The translations under genes were made by a program, and so were the position numbers. Of a stretch of 64,000 nucleotides of DNA, positions 47,313 to 58,228 are shown piece by piece. Source of the DNA: Angomonas deanei (Eukaryota; Euglenozoa; Kinetoplastea; Trypanosomatida; Trypanosomatidae); assembly GCA_903995115.1 (NCBI GenBank), contig LR877152.1:62001-126000 (forward strand), in the 5' to 3' direction. How positions within the stretch are numbered: the first letter of the stretch is position 1; each line of letters starts with the position of its first letter. The notes beneath the pieces were generated by a model. It did no database searches and was not told the DNA's origin. It worked only from the letters and a program-made list of their open reading frames with translations.

Positions 47313-49292
47313 ATGTCCTTTACCGATCCCACAAATCTTCGATGGGCACTCTATGACGGCGTTTACTATCCGGCGCTTCTCCTGCCAAGCGAGGCGGACA
47401 CGGCCGATGGTCACGTGAATGTCTTCTTCTTAGGATTCGACAGTGGTGCCTCCGTGCCGACGGAGAATGTTCGAGCTTTCGATCTCAACGATTCGGAGAA
47501 GGTAAACAATGTGGATATCCAACCGGGAATAGAGGCGGCTAAGAATATTCTCGCCAACGCCAGTAGTTTTACCGAGAACGGAGGTAACGACATCGTGTTT
47601 GAGAACCCCGACGACGGGGAAGAAAGACGACGAAAGTCCGAGAAAGAAAAGAAGAAAAAGAAGAAGAAGCGAGATCGCGAGAGTGATGATGAGGACTTGG
47701 AACAGCTGCTCGAGGACGACGATGGGCTACACAGCGACAAAGAAAAGTCCGCGAGGCACAAAAAGAAAAAGGAGAAGAGGAGCAAGCGTCACCGCGATAC
47801 AGAGGAGGACGACGACGATGCGTTCGGTGGACGCGTCAAAAGTTCCCCCAGCGGTGACAAGGTAGTAGAAGAGGACTGGTTCAACACCGACGACTACGTG
47901 GATAGTGGAAAGGGCGGCGGCCTGTCCCAAGGGAATGGCAGACGATTCGCACAGCGTTACGTGCAGCAGATTACATACTTTTACGAGGTTGTCCGGCAAC
48001 GTGCGCGGGAGTGGGATCAGCTGCTGAGTCTGTCGGAGAGGTCTGCGGTCAACTACTTGGAGGAATACCTGGAAAGGATAGAGATAACGCGCCAACTGTT
48101 GGAGGCCCAGATCGCCAACGCAAAAGACGAGGCGGAGGTGCAGGTGCTAAAAGAGAAGTTACACGAGTACAGCAATGTGGTGATTGAAACCCTTGTTCAC
48201 CGCGTCGTGCTCTTGAAGGAAAAGCAGAAAGAGGCGCGAGAAATAAAAAAAGCCGCCCGCTTCACTGTCAGCTTCCGTGACCTCTCCATAGCTTTCCTTC
48301 TGGAAAAGGCAAGAGAATACCCATCGCTGGACGCATCCGACAAGCTGCAGCGGTATTACGAACAGGAGCAGCGCGCTGAACTCTTTCTCACGCGTCTTAG
48401 GAATACGTCCAAAGCGGGCATTGCAGGCGAAAATCCAAAGCCGTTCCAGCAGTGGAACCAAACGCGTGACCTCATGATCCTGTCCGGCGTGAGGGACACC
48501 CAACCAGTGCCCTGCCCGGGATTTATTCCGCGAAGCTTTTCCCAGGCGGTAAAAAATAGAGAGAATGAGGCGGTCAAACGTTACGCCGCAGCCAATCAAC
48601 AAACTGGTGTAGATGAGGAGTCACAGCTGCAGAACTTCCAAAGCTACAAGGAGCTGACCTCACGCAAGTACCCCGTGTACTTTAACTTTAACGATCTCAC
48701 CATCGACGCCGGGGACGTGCCGTCCGAGGACGACAACGTCTTTGACGCAGAGGCGGTGGACGAGGCTGGCGGTGTCGATTTGCCGTCCATTCACGTTGGG
48801 ATTAATTTGGAATCAGAGGTGCTACAAAATGAGGGCGCCATGCTAAGGAACGACGGCTATCAGAGCGTGGTGCCGGAGTATAGTGTAGGACTAGAAAGTG
48901 AGAGCGCGTGGCTAGGAAACTCTCTTCACAAGGGGGATGTGTCCATCTCTGCGTCGTCCGCTCATAGCGGGGGATCTCGATTTTCGCTACGAAAAGATAA
49001 CTCGGGTACCTCCAACTGGAGAGAGGCCGTGAAGCGCTGTGTGTCGAAACGATTGTACTACTATGCAACCAAGAAGGGCGACGAAACCTCTCTTACAGAG
49101 GATCAACTGCCCAGCGTCGCTAAAAAACTAGTGGACCGCACGACGCGGAAAATGTTGGAGGGTGGCGAAGGCGCGCTGCTACTGCGAACGAACGATCAGA
49201 TGCTGGTGTTTGATAAGGATATGGAAAAGAGGTTAATTAAGTCGGTCGACTCTTATGTCCAACGGCACTTTTTAAAAAAACAGGACGCGTGA
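47313..49292 (+). CDS. PWWP/Tudor-like protein with Lys/Asp-rich nuclear linker
   Basis: A 659-residue protein. Residues ~8-65 (RWALYDGVYYPALLLPSE ... VNVFFLGFDSGASVPTENVR) have the alternating aromatic-strand pattern of a PWWP or Tudor fold, although the PWWP tetrapeptide itself is replaced (VYYP). A charged linker (residues ~100-180) has long Lys/Arg and Asp/Glu runs and serves as a nuclear localisation signal. Residues ~205-370 form helical bundles (QQITYFYEVVRQRAREWDQL). A C-terminal helical domain follows (NWREAVKRCVSKRLYYYATK through LVDRTTRKMLEGGEG), reminiscent of small transcription-factor interaction domains. Chromatin or transcription association is inferred. No catalytic motif is present. 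Confidence 0.7.
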   Translation: MSFTDPTNLRWALYDGVYYPALLLPSEADTADGHVNVFFLGFDSGASVPTENVRAFDLNDSEKVNNVDIQPGIEAAKNILANASSFTENGGNDIVFENPDDGEERRRKSEKEKKKKKKKRDRESDDEDLEQLLEDDDGLHSDKEKSARHKKKKEKRSKRHRDTEEDDDDAFGGRVKSSPSGDKVVEEDWFNTDDYVDSGKGGGLSQGNGRRFAQRYVQQITYFYEVVRQRAREWDQLLSLSERSAVNYLEEYLERIEITRQLLEAQIANAKDEAEVQVLKEKLHEYSNVVIETLVHRVVLLKEKQKEAREIKKAARFTVSFRDLSIAFLLEKAREYPSLDASDKLQRYYEQEQRAELFLTRLRNTSKAGIAGENPKPFQQWNQTRDLMILSGVRDTQPVPCPGFIPRSFSQAVKNRENEAVKRYAAANQQTGVDEESQLQNFQSYKELTSRKYPVYFNFNDLTIDAGDVPSEDDNVFDAEAVDEAGGVDLPSIHVGINLESEVLQNEGAMLRNDGYQSVVPEYSVGLESESAWLGNSLHKGDVSISASSAHSGGSRFSLRKDNSGTSNWREAVKRCVSKRLYYYATKKGDETSLTEDQLPSVAKKLVDRTTRKMLEGGEGALLLRTNDQMLVFDKDMEKRLIKSVDSYVQRHFLKKQDA

Positions 49293-49542
49293 GATCTTCT
49301 CCCTCGTACGATTAAGGAAAATATATATTTCCGGTGTACTCTTTTTTCTTTTTTTATTTAAAATGTACTAAACACATCTTAAAGTAATAGTTCCATCTCT
49401 TTCCCAGGGAATATAAAAGATGATCGTTTCATTAAACTGTGTTTGACGTGCATTCAAGGAAGTGTCAGCCTATTACACACTTTGTCTAACACATGAACAA
49501 TTTGCACCTTCTCTTTATTTTTACTTTTTTTATTCTTTAGAA

Positions 49543-49565
49543 TCTTTTTTTTTTTTCTTTTAAAG
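49543..49565 (+). promoter_or_regulatory. Poly-T tract and AG, candidate trans-splice acceptor
   Basis: T-rich run ending in TTTAAAG (AG 49564-49565), 3 bases before the ATG at 49569. CTTTAG with AG at 49539-49540 is an alternative. Confidence 0.45.
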
Positions 49566-49568
49566 CAA

Positions 49569-52500
49569 ATGATTTCGTGCTCGGCTATTCAAAAGCTGGA
49601 ACGATATGGGCTATTAGGCTTAAAAAAGAAGAACACCAGAGAGTATATTCAGTTCTCTCTAAATGACGAAAAACGCAGTAACATTTACGCACTGACGAAC
49701 CTGCCCACATGGGAGGAGGCGCTGGAGGCCATTGCCCGAACACACCAACAGGTGAGCACTGGACAACAGGAAGGGATGGCGGCGGCGACTACATCCGATT
49801 CCCTTCTTTATGCCATGAGTTTTTCCGCCTCGCTTATCGCCCACCACGTCCACACGGTATTGCTCGGTACACCATCGAACATTTTTGACTCACAAGGTGA
49901 CGCTGGCAAGGACCATATTGAATTTTCGCTAAACATGGTAAAAGTACTAGAGTTGATCGCAGTGCAATTGAGTGCGTCGACCGCAAACAGCACGAGTGCC
50001 AGTTTTGTGGAGGGTAACTTTTCCGTGAAAGCGTTAGGGCATCTTTTACACAGTGTGCTCGACGTCCTAATGAATAGTTCGGTCCTGCTCTTCGCCGCAT
50101 CATCGAAACTGTTGAAGGGTAAGCAGGACATGAAGTGCTTCGGGGAGATTTGCACGCGAGCCTACATTTTTACGGGTGCCGTGATCCGCCTGTTGCACAG
50201 GACGTGTTCATTCAGCAAGACCCACTCCGGTAACTCCACACGGGAGCTGTTCTCCTCCAAGTCGTGCTCGAGCTATTTGAAGCAAACCCAGGCGAAGAGC
50301 ACGAATGCGTCTAAGCAGGACGCCCCATCGGCCCTTGTTACCGAGGCTATCGCGGAAGCACGACCGGCTCTGTCACTCTTGTATACCATCTTATCCTCCT
50401 GCGAGAAGAGTGACAAGTCCGCAATTCCCTTCACCTTCGTTAGTGAGCTGGTGTTGCTGCACAAACTGGCCCTCTTCCACGAACTGTGTAATGCGATGCC
50501 GGAGTTACTCTCACAGATCCCCAGTGGCGATTCCCAGTCCCCCGCCAGCTTCGCGGAACTCCAGCAGTCCGCTTCCATGCTGCTTACCTCGACCTGCGGA
50601 AGTAAGGCAACCTGTTACGTGCTGTACTACCGCGGCGATGATGTGAAATTACTGCAGAACAACATCAACGACATGGACGAGTATTCCCTGTACACGTACG
50701 CTACTTCTGCCCCGATCGAGGCGTCGCTTCTGCAACGGGTAAAGGATGCGTTTGCCGCCAACCGCTTCGACGAGGCGACGTTGAAGTGTGCCCTGGCCAT
50801 GCTCTGCTGGGTGTGTGCGAGTCCCCTCATATTCCGCAGTTTCTGCTACAGCGACAACTGGCACGTTTTTGCGCAGGAACAGCGGAGGAAGGTGTTGCAG
50901 TACCAGGCGAACTCCCGAAACGCACTAAAAAGTTACAACAGCAAGCGCAGCGCGTCGGAGGAAAAGTTGACGGAGAAGAAAGAGGCGGGGGACGGTGACA
51001 ACGACACTAGCAGCGTTCACAGCCACGCCTCGTCGGTTGGGGGAGCGGGAAGTGTGAACACGAATGCGAATTCACTCTCCTCCTATCACACGGACATGAG
51101 CAGTATGATCTCCCTCAGCAGTCGTCTCTCGCTGCTTTCTAGCTTCTCCCGCCACTCCACCGACACGTACCTTAGTTTTATGTCCGTCCTCGGCCCCACG
51201 CAGACGAACGCGGATTGGATGGCTACAAAATATTCGCACGAGAGCGAAGATGGCAACACCAACCTGCCCTTGATTTTCTTGGAGGAGATTGTACTGGCGC
51301 TTCAGCGGTTTAACGAGGCCATTTCCTTTACAGGCGGCCTGTTCGACTCGCTGTATGATTGCGTTGTGTGGAAAAGTGTCGAAAGTCTCTTTCTGACCGT
51401 CAACCACAGTAGCGATCGACACGAGCAGAACTACAGTAAGGAGGTGAGGGTGCCAATTTTTGACTTTGGTAATGATGTTCGGTACAACAATGGGAGAGGG
51501 TTTGAAATTCTCGGTCTGGTGTTCGCCAAAGTGATTGCCCCGTGCTTGGTAGAGGACGGCACCGTCCATAAAACGAGCACGATCGTGGAGTCCCTGTCGG
51601 TGTGCCTCTCTTCGTACGAATTTGTGGCGCCGCACATCATCGATCAGAACCTCGGCATTATTGTGAAGCTGTTGTGCACCTCCTTTCGCCACGCCGGTGA
51701 CCTTCTTTCCTTGAACGAAAGCTTGGTCGTCAACTTTTTTCTAAATGTTATTTCACGGCTGGGCAAAAACAATCAGCTGCCCTTACTTCTGGACGTGCTG
51801 CTCCCCAAAGCGGTGGAGGAGTCCGGTGAAGCGACCTCGCCGCTGGACGAGAATGACGAAAGGGCCCTCGTCGGTGTGTTTTCCGCTGGTGTCGTGCAGT
51901 CGGTTTACACCACTGCGGTCAAGTATTCCTTCGATCAAGAATCGTTAATGAAACTGTTCGTCGACTATGTGACCGCAAACAGCGTGGATAGTGCCGTCGA
52001 GACGCTGGTGCATCCCACCTTTGTCATTACCTTGACGGTGCTCACCCTCCGAGGAATGGTGCCCACGTCCGTGTCCTCTACGAGCATCCTGGAGCGAGCG
52101 ACGGAACTGGAATTAATCCTATGCAACGCATTTACAAAGCTGTCGGCCGAGTTTAGGAAGAAAGAACACCAACAGGGAAAAGAGGTTGAATTTAGTCAAC
52201 TTCTTTGCCTCACGCTATGGAGTATCTATGAGTGCCGCCGCACCACCACCGAGTGCTTGCAGGATTTGGGTTTGCAAAACTTGAAGGAGTACGTTCAAAT
52301 GCTGGAAAATATGATGTGGAACACCCAGACGCAGCTGCTACAGGTGGTGGGCGATTTGTCGTTTGACGCGGTAGGGCAGTTTGCGAAGGCAGTGGGTGAC
52401 AGCAGCGTGCGCGAGGCAGCGACGACCGTGATTCTCAAGCTCTGTATCCAACGACTTGTCCTGGCGCAGAATGTGTTTCGACTGGAGGGATCCGCGGATA

Positions 52501-55230
52501 TAGCGGGTCAGTTCAAAGAAGACGCCCGCACTTTATCGGCATTTGTTCTCGATCAAATGCGTGGAGAGAGCAACGCGGACAACGCCACGAACGACTCTCG
52601 CGATGCGCTACTATTCTTTGTTGCCACTGTCAATGAAAATGAGTGGGAGAGCTTAACCGTCTTCAGCCGGTCCAAGTCTTTTCGGGAGTTCTGCCTCTTC
52701 ACCATTCGACAAATGTTTCTGCAAGAAGTGGGGAACTCTCACTTCCTGCAGTGGTTCAACCGAATACTGCGGGCCGCCCCCAGCTACATTCTGCGGGCCA
52801 TCACCGATGTGATGTTGGATATCGGCTCGAGCACCGTGCTAAAGTTTGCCAATGGTCACGAGAAGGATGGAGACGCCGCGCACATTCCGTCTTTGCTGAA
52901 GGCGCTAGAGATTTGTTACCTCCGGGTCGGTCACAACCCGTACTGGCCGACGGTGCTTTTGTGTATTTCCAAGTGGTGCCTTCCGCTAAAGTCCCAGGCG
53001 TCAGCGGAGTGCAAAACTGCTTTGGAGCGACTGATTCGCATAGTGAACTTGATCGTTAGCAGTGAGCGAAACAGTCATGGTGTATTTCGTTACGTCTTGA
53101 GTGGGGAACACGGAAAGCCAGCGGGCAATTCCACCTTGAAACCGCTTTACGTCGAGGCGATCGGCGTGCCTCGGGCACTCTTGGTCGAGATTGGGAAGGA
53201 CTCCTCCTTGTGGAACGAAAAGACGGCGTTGGGGGACTGGTCATTTGAGGACGAAATTAAAACGGTTAACCGCCAACTTGTTCTCGAAGCAGTTTTTGGA
53301 GGTTTTGGCGGAGTCGGCGGAGGGCAACGATGGACTGGAGGCGGCTGCGAGCGTGCTTACGGCAATGCATAGCATTTGTATAGAGAGCGTCAAGGCGTCA
53401 CCAGAGGGTTTCGAGTTTTTGTCCCACATACAGCGGTTAGTCTTGACAAAGATGGAAGACCAGCACGTCTTGGAACTGCTATCGTTGTTTCTCGCCAAAC
53501 TCGGCGATGCCCCACTGCTGTGTAAGCATAGTTGCTCGAGTGAGCAGTGTGCCCAACTGGAAAAGAATTGGAAGGCCATATTTCACGCGATACTGTCTAG
53601 CTGCCTCAGTTCGTCCAACTGCGACGAAAAGCGATTGCTGCAGATGAAAGTGTTCAGCCAGCTGATGAGTTACCTTTCGGCTCACTGCAGCCAGTCGGCA
53701 GCTGCCAAGACAGAGGATGCCGCGCACGGAGAGAAACAGGCGAAGAGACCCCGTGAAGATACCGAACGTCAACCGTGCAATTATGCTGAATTTTTGTTCG
53801 AATCTCCCTCCGCTGTCGTGGATGCGATTGTAAAGAGTTTCTCCGCGCGCTCCGAGGATGGGCAAAAGTGGCTTCTGCTACAGGCGAAGGGGGTAGCGAC
53901 GCGATTCTTGTTTTCCCTGCACGCCATAGTGAAAAGTTATGCCACGAGTCATGCAGGTAGCCGTAAGCAGTGCAAAACGGTAGAAGAGGAAATTCGAACC
54001 TTGTTTGCCGGTCTTTCGGACAGAGATCAGGACACGAAGAAGGGAGAGTGGTTTTTTGACTACAACGCGAGCCTTACGGTGGAGTACCTCGAGTTCCTCT
54101 GCTCCCAGGTGGCCGGCATCCCGGAGCTTCTCCAGTCGGTTGCTCCTCTGGTACCCACCGAGGAAGAAGCTTTTATGACCTCCTACGTGAACGGTCTGTT
54201 TCAGTTTATTCTCAAGATGGACCTCGACAAACTCCGTTGTGAGTCCGCCGACCGTTTCCTCCGGGCGTACGCATTACTTTCCGAATGCGCCAAAGTGCTA
54301 GATCAACTGATTCACAAACCGTCTTTGCAGAACGTGCCACTCACCAATTTTGTCCATAAGCTGTTAGTGATTGCGTCCTCTAGTGCGGTCATGAAGGCCC
54401 GAACTCTGTCGATGAGAGAGGTGGGCGGCCCATCCCTGTGGGGGTCGCTCTTAAGTGCGTGCAATAAGGTGAACATTGGCAAGCCACGTCCGTCTGTTCC
54501 TAAACGTGCAAAGGCCGATTCCTCGCACGAGAAGCACAAACTGTTAGAAAGGGATAACTTGATGGACGGGATCTGGCTCTTTGTGGGGGCGCTCCTTCAT
54601 CTGGAGCCAACCCGACCGAGTCAGGGGGAGCCGCTCGCCTGCCTGTCCTGCGAGGAAGTTCTTGCCGTCGTACAGCTCTTTTCTCAAAACTTGCTGTACA
54701 GTGACGCATTCTGGAGGGACAGCGCCCTGCTTTCCTTTTTCGTCCCCCGTCTTTTCGTGGTGATTCTCAAGGGCCGTTCTACACAACTCTACGACCACCG
54801 CGTGGTTAGCCGTTTCCTCTCGCTACTCTTCCAGCTCACCCGACAGGCGGAGGCAGCTTCCCATGGGGAGATGAAGCAGGTGCGGTTATTTTCTATTGCC
54901 GCACTTTGTAGTTCGTTATTTCAGACGGTCTCTCACTACACCTCCCTGTTCACGTCCTTAAATGAAGAGTTGGACGGGTTCTCGAACGACCTTCTACAGA
55001 TTATGCGCCGGTCCCATTTGCCGTTTGCCTCAGCACCCAGTTTGAAATACAATGCGAACCGTTCCGCCGTCGCCGTCGAACGCAGCTCCGAGTTCTCCTT
55101 GTGTGACCTGGCTTTTGTCGCCGTCGGCGAGGAGGAGGGAAAGAACTTATTGCGGGAATCTGCGTTTCTCCTTCAGGAGCAATCCAATGGCCCATCGACC
55201 AACCGGCATAGTATTTTCCACGTTGAATAA
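49569..55230 (+). CDS. Very large alpha-helical protein, unknown, split by an apparent frameshift
   Basis: The first frame runs from ATG 49569 to a stop at 53370-53372. A second frame overlaps it and continues to 55230; joined it would be about 1,886 residues. The N-terminal 1,240 residues are helical, with Leu-rich segments (SLSVCLSSYEFVAPHIIDQN) and a Ser/Asp/Asn-rich insertion near residues 460-520. The second part continues in the same style (KQFLEVLAESAEGNDGLEAA) and ends with helices and a short basic tail. The size and helical-repeat character resemble ribosome-biogenesis factors such as URB2/NPA2, but I cannot point to a decisive motif. The shift fits one extra T in the T5 run at 53293-53297, which would join ...NRQLVLEAV to LEVLAESAEG. 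There is no separate splice signal for the second half. Confidence 0.65.
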
Positions 55231-55478
55231 CATTTGTTTTTGGCGCCATCCTTTTTTTTTTTTTTAATTTTAGTATAAACGTTTAATGAGTATAATATTT
55301 AAGTAATTTTTCACGAGTAACACCAATAAGTAACAGAAAAATAAATAGGTCGATATACGAGGGAAGAAGCAGGAATGACCTCTCTAATTTCTTTTCGCAG
55401 TATGAGCATCAGAATCGTTTTCCTCCCTTCTTTCCCCCTTATCATTCTAGTTTAGCAACCCTTTACGACAGACTAAAG

Positions 55479-56024
55479 ATGGATCTTTCGGAGGAGCTGT
55501 CGTCGCTGCGCTCTATGCGATTTCGTGATCTAATTCACCAAATTACGTCCTTTGCGATTGTCCTGTCACTTGCCGCCGCCCTCTATACCACCCAGTCCTT
55601 CCTGACCAACTGCCCCCACGCGATGGTGGTGGTGATGTCCGGCAGTATGGAGCCGGGGTATTATAGGGGCGACGTGCTGTTCCTACATGCCCGTCCCGAG
55701 TACCCAGTGGAGGTGGGGGACATCATTGTCTACCGTCTGCCTGCCAGGGACGTGCCCATCGTGCACCGTGTGCACCGCGTTCATGTGCGAGAGAGCGACA
55801 GCAAGAGACTGTTTCTTACGAAAGGAGACAACAACATGTACGATGACAGAGTCATTTACGACGAGGGGACAGAGTGGGTAGAGGAAGATTTTATCATTGG
55901 GAAGAGTTACGGTTATATTCCTCGATTAGGCTACATTACACTCATGTTCAACGAGTCTAGGATTTGTAAGATTCTTACCTTGTTCCTTCTTGGATTTTTT
56001 GCGATTACAGCAAACGACACGTAA
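55479..56024 (+). CDS. SEC11: Signal peptidase complex catalytic subunit SEC11
   Basis: A 181-residue protein, full length for the family. The N-terminus is cytosolic with a membrane anchor at residues ~22-41. The conserved boxes are VVMSGSMEPGYYRGDVLFL (catalytic Ser56), DVPIVHRVHRVH (catalytic His96, at the same number as in human SEC11A) and LFLTKGDNN followed by YDDR (Asp122/123). A hydrophobic C-terminal helix follows, as in SEC11A/C. As the serine protease of the ER signal peptidase complex it removes signal peptides from secreted and membrane proteins. All active-site residues are present. Start: ATG 55479, after two TAGs near 55450-55454. Confidence 0.95.
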   Translation: MDLSEELSSLRSMRFRDLIHQITSFAIVLSLAAALYTTQSFLTNCPHAMVVVMSGSMEPGYYRGDVLFLHARPEYPVEVGDIIVYRLPARDVPIVHRVHRVHVRESDSKRLFLTKGDNNMYDDRVIYDEGTEWVEEDFIIGKSYGYIPRLGYITLMFNESRICKILTLFLLGFFAITANDT

Positions 56025-56173
56025 TGTAATTGCCGGTGAATTCATTCATACATATTCTTTTTTCCTTTTGTTGGTAACGCGGAGTTCGTCGTTGGAGTGT
56101 GGTCGGTCATATGTTTTTTTTTGTTGTTGTTCTTCTTATGACATATTTCTCCTCACATCTTCTATTCAGTTAG

Positions 56174-56221
56174 TTTTTTTTTTTTTTTTAATTTTTATTT
56201 TCATTTCCTTGTCACGCTAAG
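56174..56221 (+). promoter_or_regulatory. Poly-T tract and AG, candidate trans-splice acceptor
   Basis: T-run 56174-56189, further pyrimidines and CTAAG (AG 56220-56221), 10 bases before the ATG at 56232. Confidence 0.6.
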
Positions 56222-56231
56222 AATTTTCATC

Positions 56232-57125
56232 ATGAAACACGCTTTCGTTTTGCTCTCTCTTGCGTGTGCGGCGATCCCTACCACGGTGATGGCCGCTATC
56301 CCCGCCCCCCCGGCGGGCTACGACCCTGAGGCAGGTCCGACCACATGGGAGCAATGCTACCAGCTGGTTCCCGAACCCGAGGTCACCACCTGCGACGACT
56401 ACAATCCCCCAGCGCAGCCATTTTTCGCATCCTTCCCATGGGATGAACCCGAATACATGGAGTGCGTGCGTCAGCGGTGCAACTGCTCCAACGTCACGAA
56501 CGTGGATGTGTCCGCCCCTGGCTACACGCCAAGCGGCATGTACTGCGCTGCCGGTGGCTTCGAGGAGAATGGTTTCACCTACTGCGATCAAATGAACGAA
56601 TGCTTCGAAGACTTCTGGCGTTGTGCCACGGATAATTTGATGCACAAGCACTACACGGCCGCGACGCTCAACAGCGCGGAGCAGGGCGCCGTGGATAACA
56701 TCCTCCTGCACGGAAGAACCTCTGGTGAGAAGTTTGAGGACACCGATATTTACCGGGACTGCAGAATGATTCAATGTGAGGCAGCGGCGTCTAGGAAGAA
56801 CTGTGGACTCATCACGTGTGCCCCCAACTACACGCAGTGCTACGAGTTCATTAAGCCACCCCCGCTTCCCTACAACCACCAGTTGTGCACGGAGGGGTGC
56901 CGAGCAGTCCTGATGCTCATGGCCGTCACCGTCACCACCTTTGCCTTTGCCGTGCTCTGCTGCGCCTGCTGTCCCGCCCCCGTGCGTGTGGTGGCGCCGT
57001 TGATCACCAAAGAGGACTCGGAGGAAGATGAAAAGAAGTCGAATAAATCCAAGTCGAAGAGTGGCTCCCACTCCTCCAGCAAGTCAGGGCACACTACTCG
57101 CTCACCGTCTCACGCCTCGGAATAG
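56232..57125 (+). CDS. Cys-rich type I membrane protein, unknown
   Basis: A 297-residue protein with a clean signal peptide (MKHAFVLLSLACAAIPTTVM, cleaved near residue 21 after VMA). The ~200-residue ectodomain holds about 17 cysteines (CYQLV, TTCDDY, CVRQRCNC, MYCAAGG, YCDQMNECFEDFWRC, CRMIQC, NCGLITC, QCYEF, LCTEGC) and N-glycosylation-type sites (CNCSNVTN, APNYTQ). One membrane segment (AVLMLMAVTVTTFAFAVLCC) is followed by a Lys/Ser-rich cytosolic tail (EDEKKSNKSKSKSGSHSSSK). This is the build of a surface or flagellar-pocket protein. I recognise no named family. The cytosolic Lys/Ser tail could carry phosphorylation or ubiquitin signals. Confidence 0.75.
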   Translation: MKHAFVLLSLACAAIPTTVMAAIPAPPAGYDPEAGPTTWEQCYQLVPEPEVTTCDDYNPPAQPFFASFPWDEPEYMECVRQRCNCSNVTNVDVSAPGYTPSGMYCAAGGFEENGFTYCDQMNECFEDFWRCATDNLMHKHYTAATLNSAEQGAVDNILLHGRTSGEKFEDTDIYRDCRMIQCEAAASRKNCGLITCAPNYTQCYEFIKPPPLPYNHQLCTEGCRAVLMLMAVTVTTFAFAVLCCACCPAPVRVVAPLITKEDSEEDEKKSNKSKSKSGSHSSSKSGHTTRSPSHASE

Positions 57126-57639
57126 AAGGAATAGTTCGCCATTAACGTTAATCAAGATTTTTTTTTATTTGCCGTTTACGCGAATGTTAAGAACGCGTAA
57201 CTTCCACCTTTTCGTTGTACTTTTTTTCTTTTTTCTTTTTAAATTATATATTTGCGTTCGTTGCAAAGAGTTAAATATTGTATTAAGGGCAATTGTATCT
57301 TTCTGAATAGTACCTTAGGAAAAAAAAAGGAATTAATAATGAGCGCTTTAAACGAATATAGAAAAGTCTAAGATTTCTTCACGTGTAATGGTTCATTAGG
57401 ACTCCCTTTTTTTCAAGCATAAGGTACAATTGCCTTCACTTTTTTTTTTTCCCAACCAAGCATGGAAAAAAAAAAAAAAACAAGAACGTCATACCTCCAA
57501 CATCAATAAAAGAATCGGTACTTTGAGTTCACTGCTTTTTCGTACCCTAACAACAATTTCCCCTCTTTTCCTCTCTTCTTTTGACCACAAAGCTGTCTAT
57601 CAAAAACATCTATCCGATCATACCACAAAGTCGTCGACG
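57126..57639 (+). other. Long intergenic region with poly-A/poly-T runs
   Basis: No gene is visible in these 514 bases. A T-run (57440-57450) and an A-run (57466-57480) lie 15 bases apart and could pair as an AT hairpin. The SUMO-proximal 80 bases are pyrimidine-rich with AG at 57591-57592. The upstream ~200 bases are AT-rich and likely 3' UTR of the type I membrane protein gene. Confidence 0.55.
57558..57592 (+). promoter_or_regulatory. Pyrimidine tract and AG, candidate trans-splice acceptor
   Basis: CCCCTCTTTTCCTCTCTTCT-type tract followed by GACCACAAAG (AG 57591-57592), 48 bases before the SUMO ATG. No ATG intervenes. Confidence 0.6.
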
Positions 57640-57942
57640 ATGGAGGATAATAACAATGTGAAGGCTGAGGGTAACACCGCGCCTGCTGAAGGGAACACGG
57701 CCCAGGTTTCGCTCAAAGTAGTTAACGCAGATGGGGCTGAGATGTTCTTCAAAATTAAAAGAGTGACGCAGCTGAAAAAGCTGGTGGATGCCTACTGCAA
57801 GAAGCAGGGTATTTCCAAAGATAGCGTACGTTTCCTGTTTGACGGGCTACCAATGGATGAGAGCAAAACACCGGAAGACCTCGGCATGGAGGACGACGAC
57901 GTGATCGATGCTATGGTGCAGCAAACCGGCGGCACCTGCTGA
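57640..57942 (+). CDS. SUMO: Small ubiquitin-like modifier SUMO
   Basis: A 100-residue precursor. A flexible N-terminus with a short repeat (AEGNTAPAEGNTA) precedes the beta-grasp domain: VSLKVVNADGAEMFFKIKR, then LKKLVDAYCKKQGISKDSVR, FLFDGLPMDESKTPEDLGM and EDDDVIDAMVQQTGG. This matches yeast Smt3/human SUMO throughout (VRFLFDG, TPxxLxMEDxDxI, QTGG). Processing after the di-glycine by a SUMO protease would remove the two-residue tail TC. It conjugates to lysines via E1 (SAE1-UBA2), Ubc9 and E3s. The UBA2 subunit is encoded 49 kb upstream in the same cluster. The frame is open upstream of this ATG, but through splice-site sequence, so 57640 is the start. Confidence 0.96.
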   Translation: MEDNNNVKAEGNTAPAEGNTAQVSLKVVNADGAEMFFKIKRVTQLKKLVDAYCKKQGISKDSVRFLFDGLPMDESKTPEDLGMEDDDVIDAMVQQTGGTC

Positions 57943-58170
57943 GCTCCTGTCACTGTGAGTTTCTTTTTTTCCTTTTTCACTTTTTGTTTTGTTTCTTGGT
58001 AATTTAACTTATTTTCGTATTTCCATCTGGTTCAATACAATAACCGGAAAAAAAATATAGAGCAGTCGTACCCGATAGAGAGTATTTTCCACGTTTGTTC
58101 CGTTTTGCGTCCTGTCTTGTTATTCTTCAAATTTTTGAAGTGCCGTCTTGAACGAGTCTCCGTCGTGTAA

Positions 58171-58205
58171 TTCATTCTTCTCTTGTCCTCTTTTTCATCC
58201 CTCAG
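58171..58205 (+). promoter_or_regulatory. Pyrimidine tract and AG, candidate trans-splice acceptor
   Basis: C/T-rich tract ending in CCCTCAG (AG 58204-58205), 24 bases before the ATG at 58229. Confidence 0.65.
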
Positions 58206-58228
58206 ATCCTATCATAAACACACGCACA

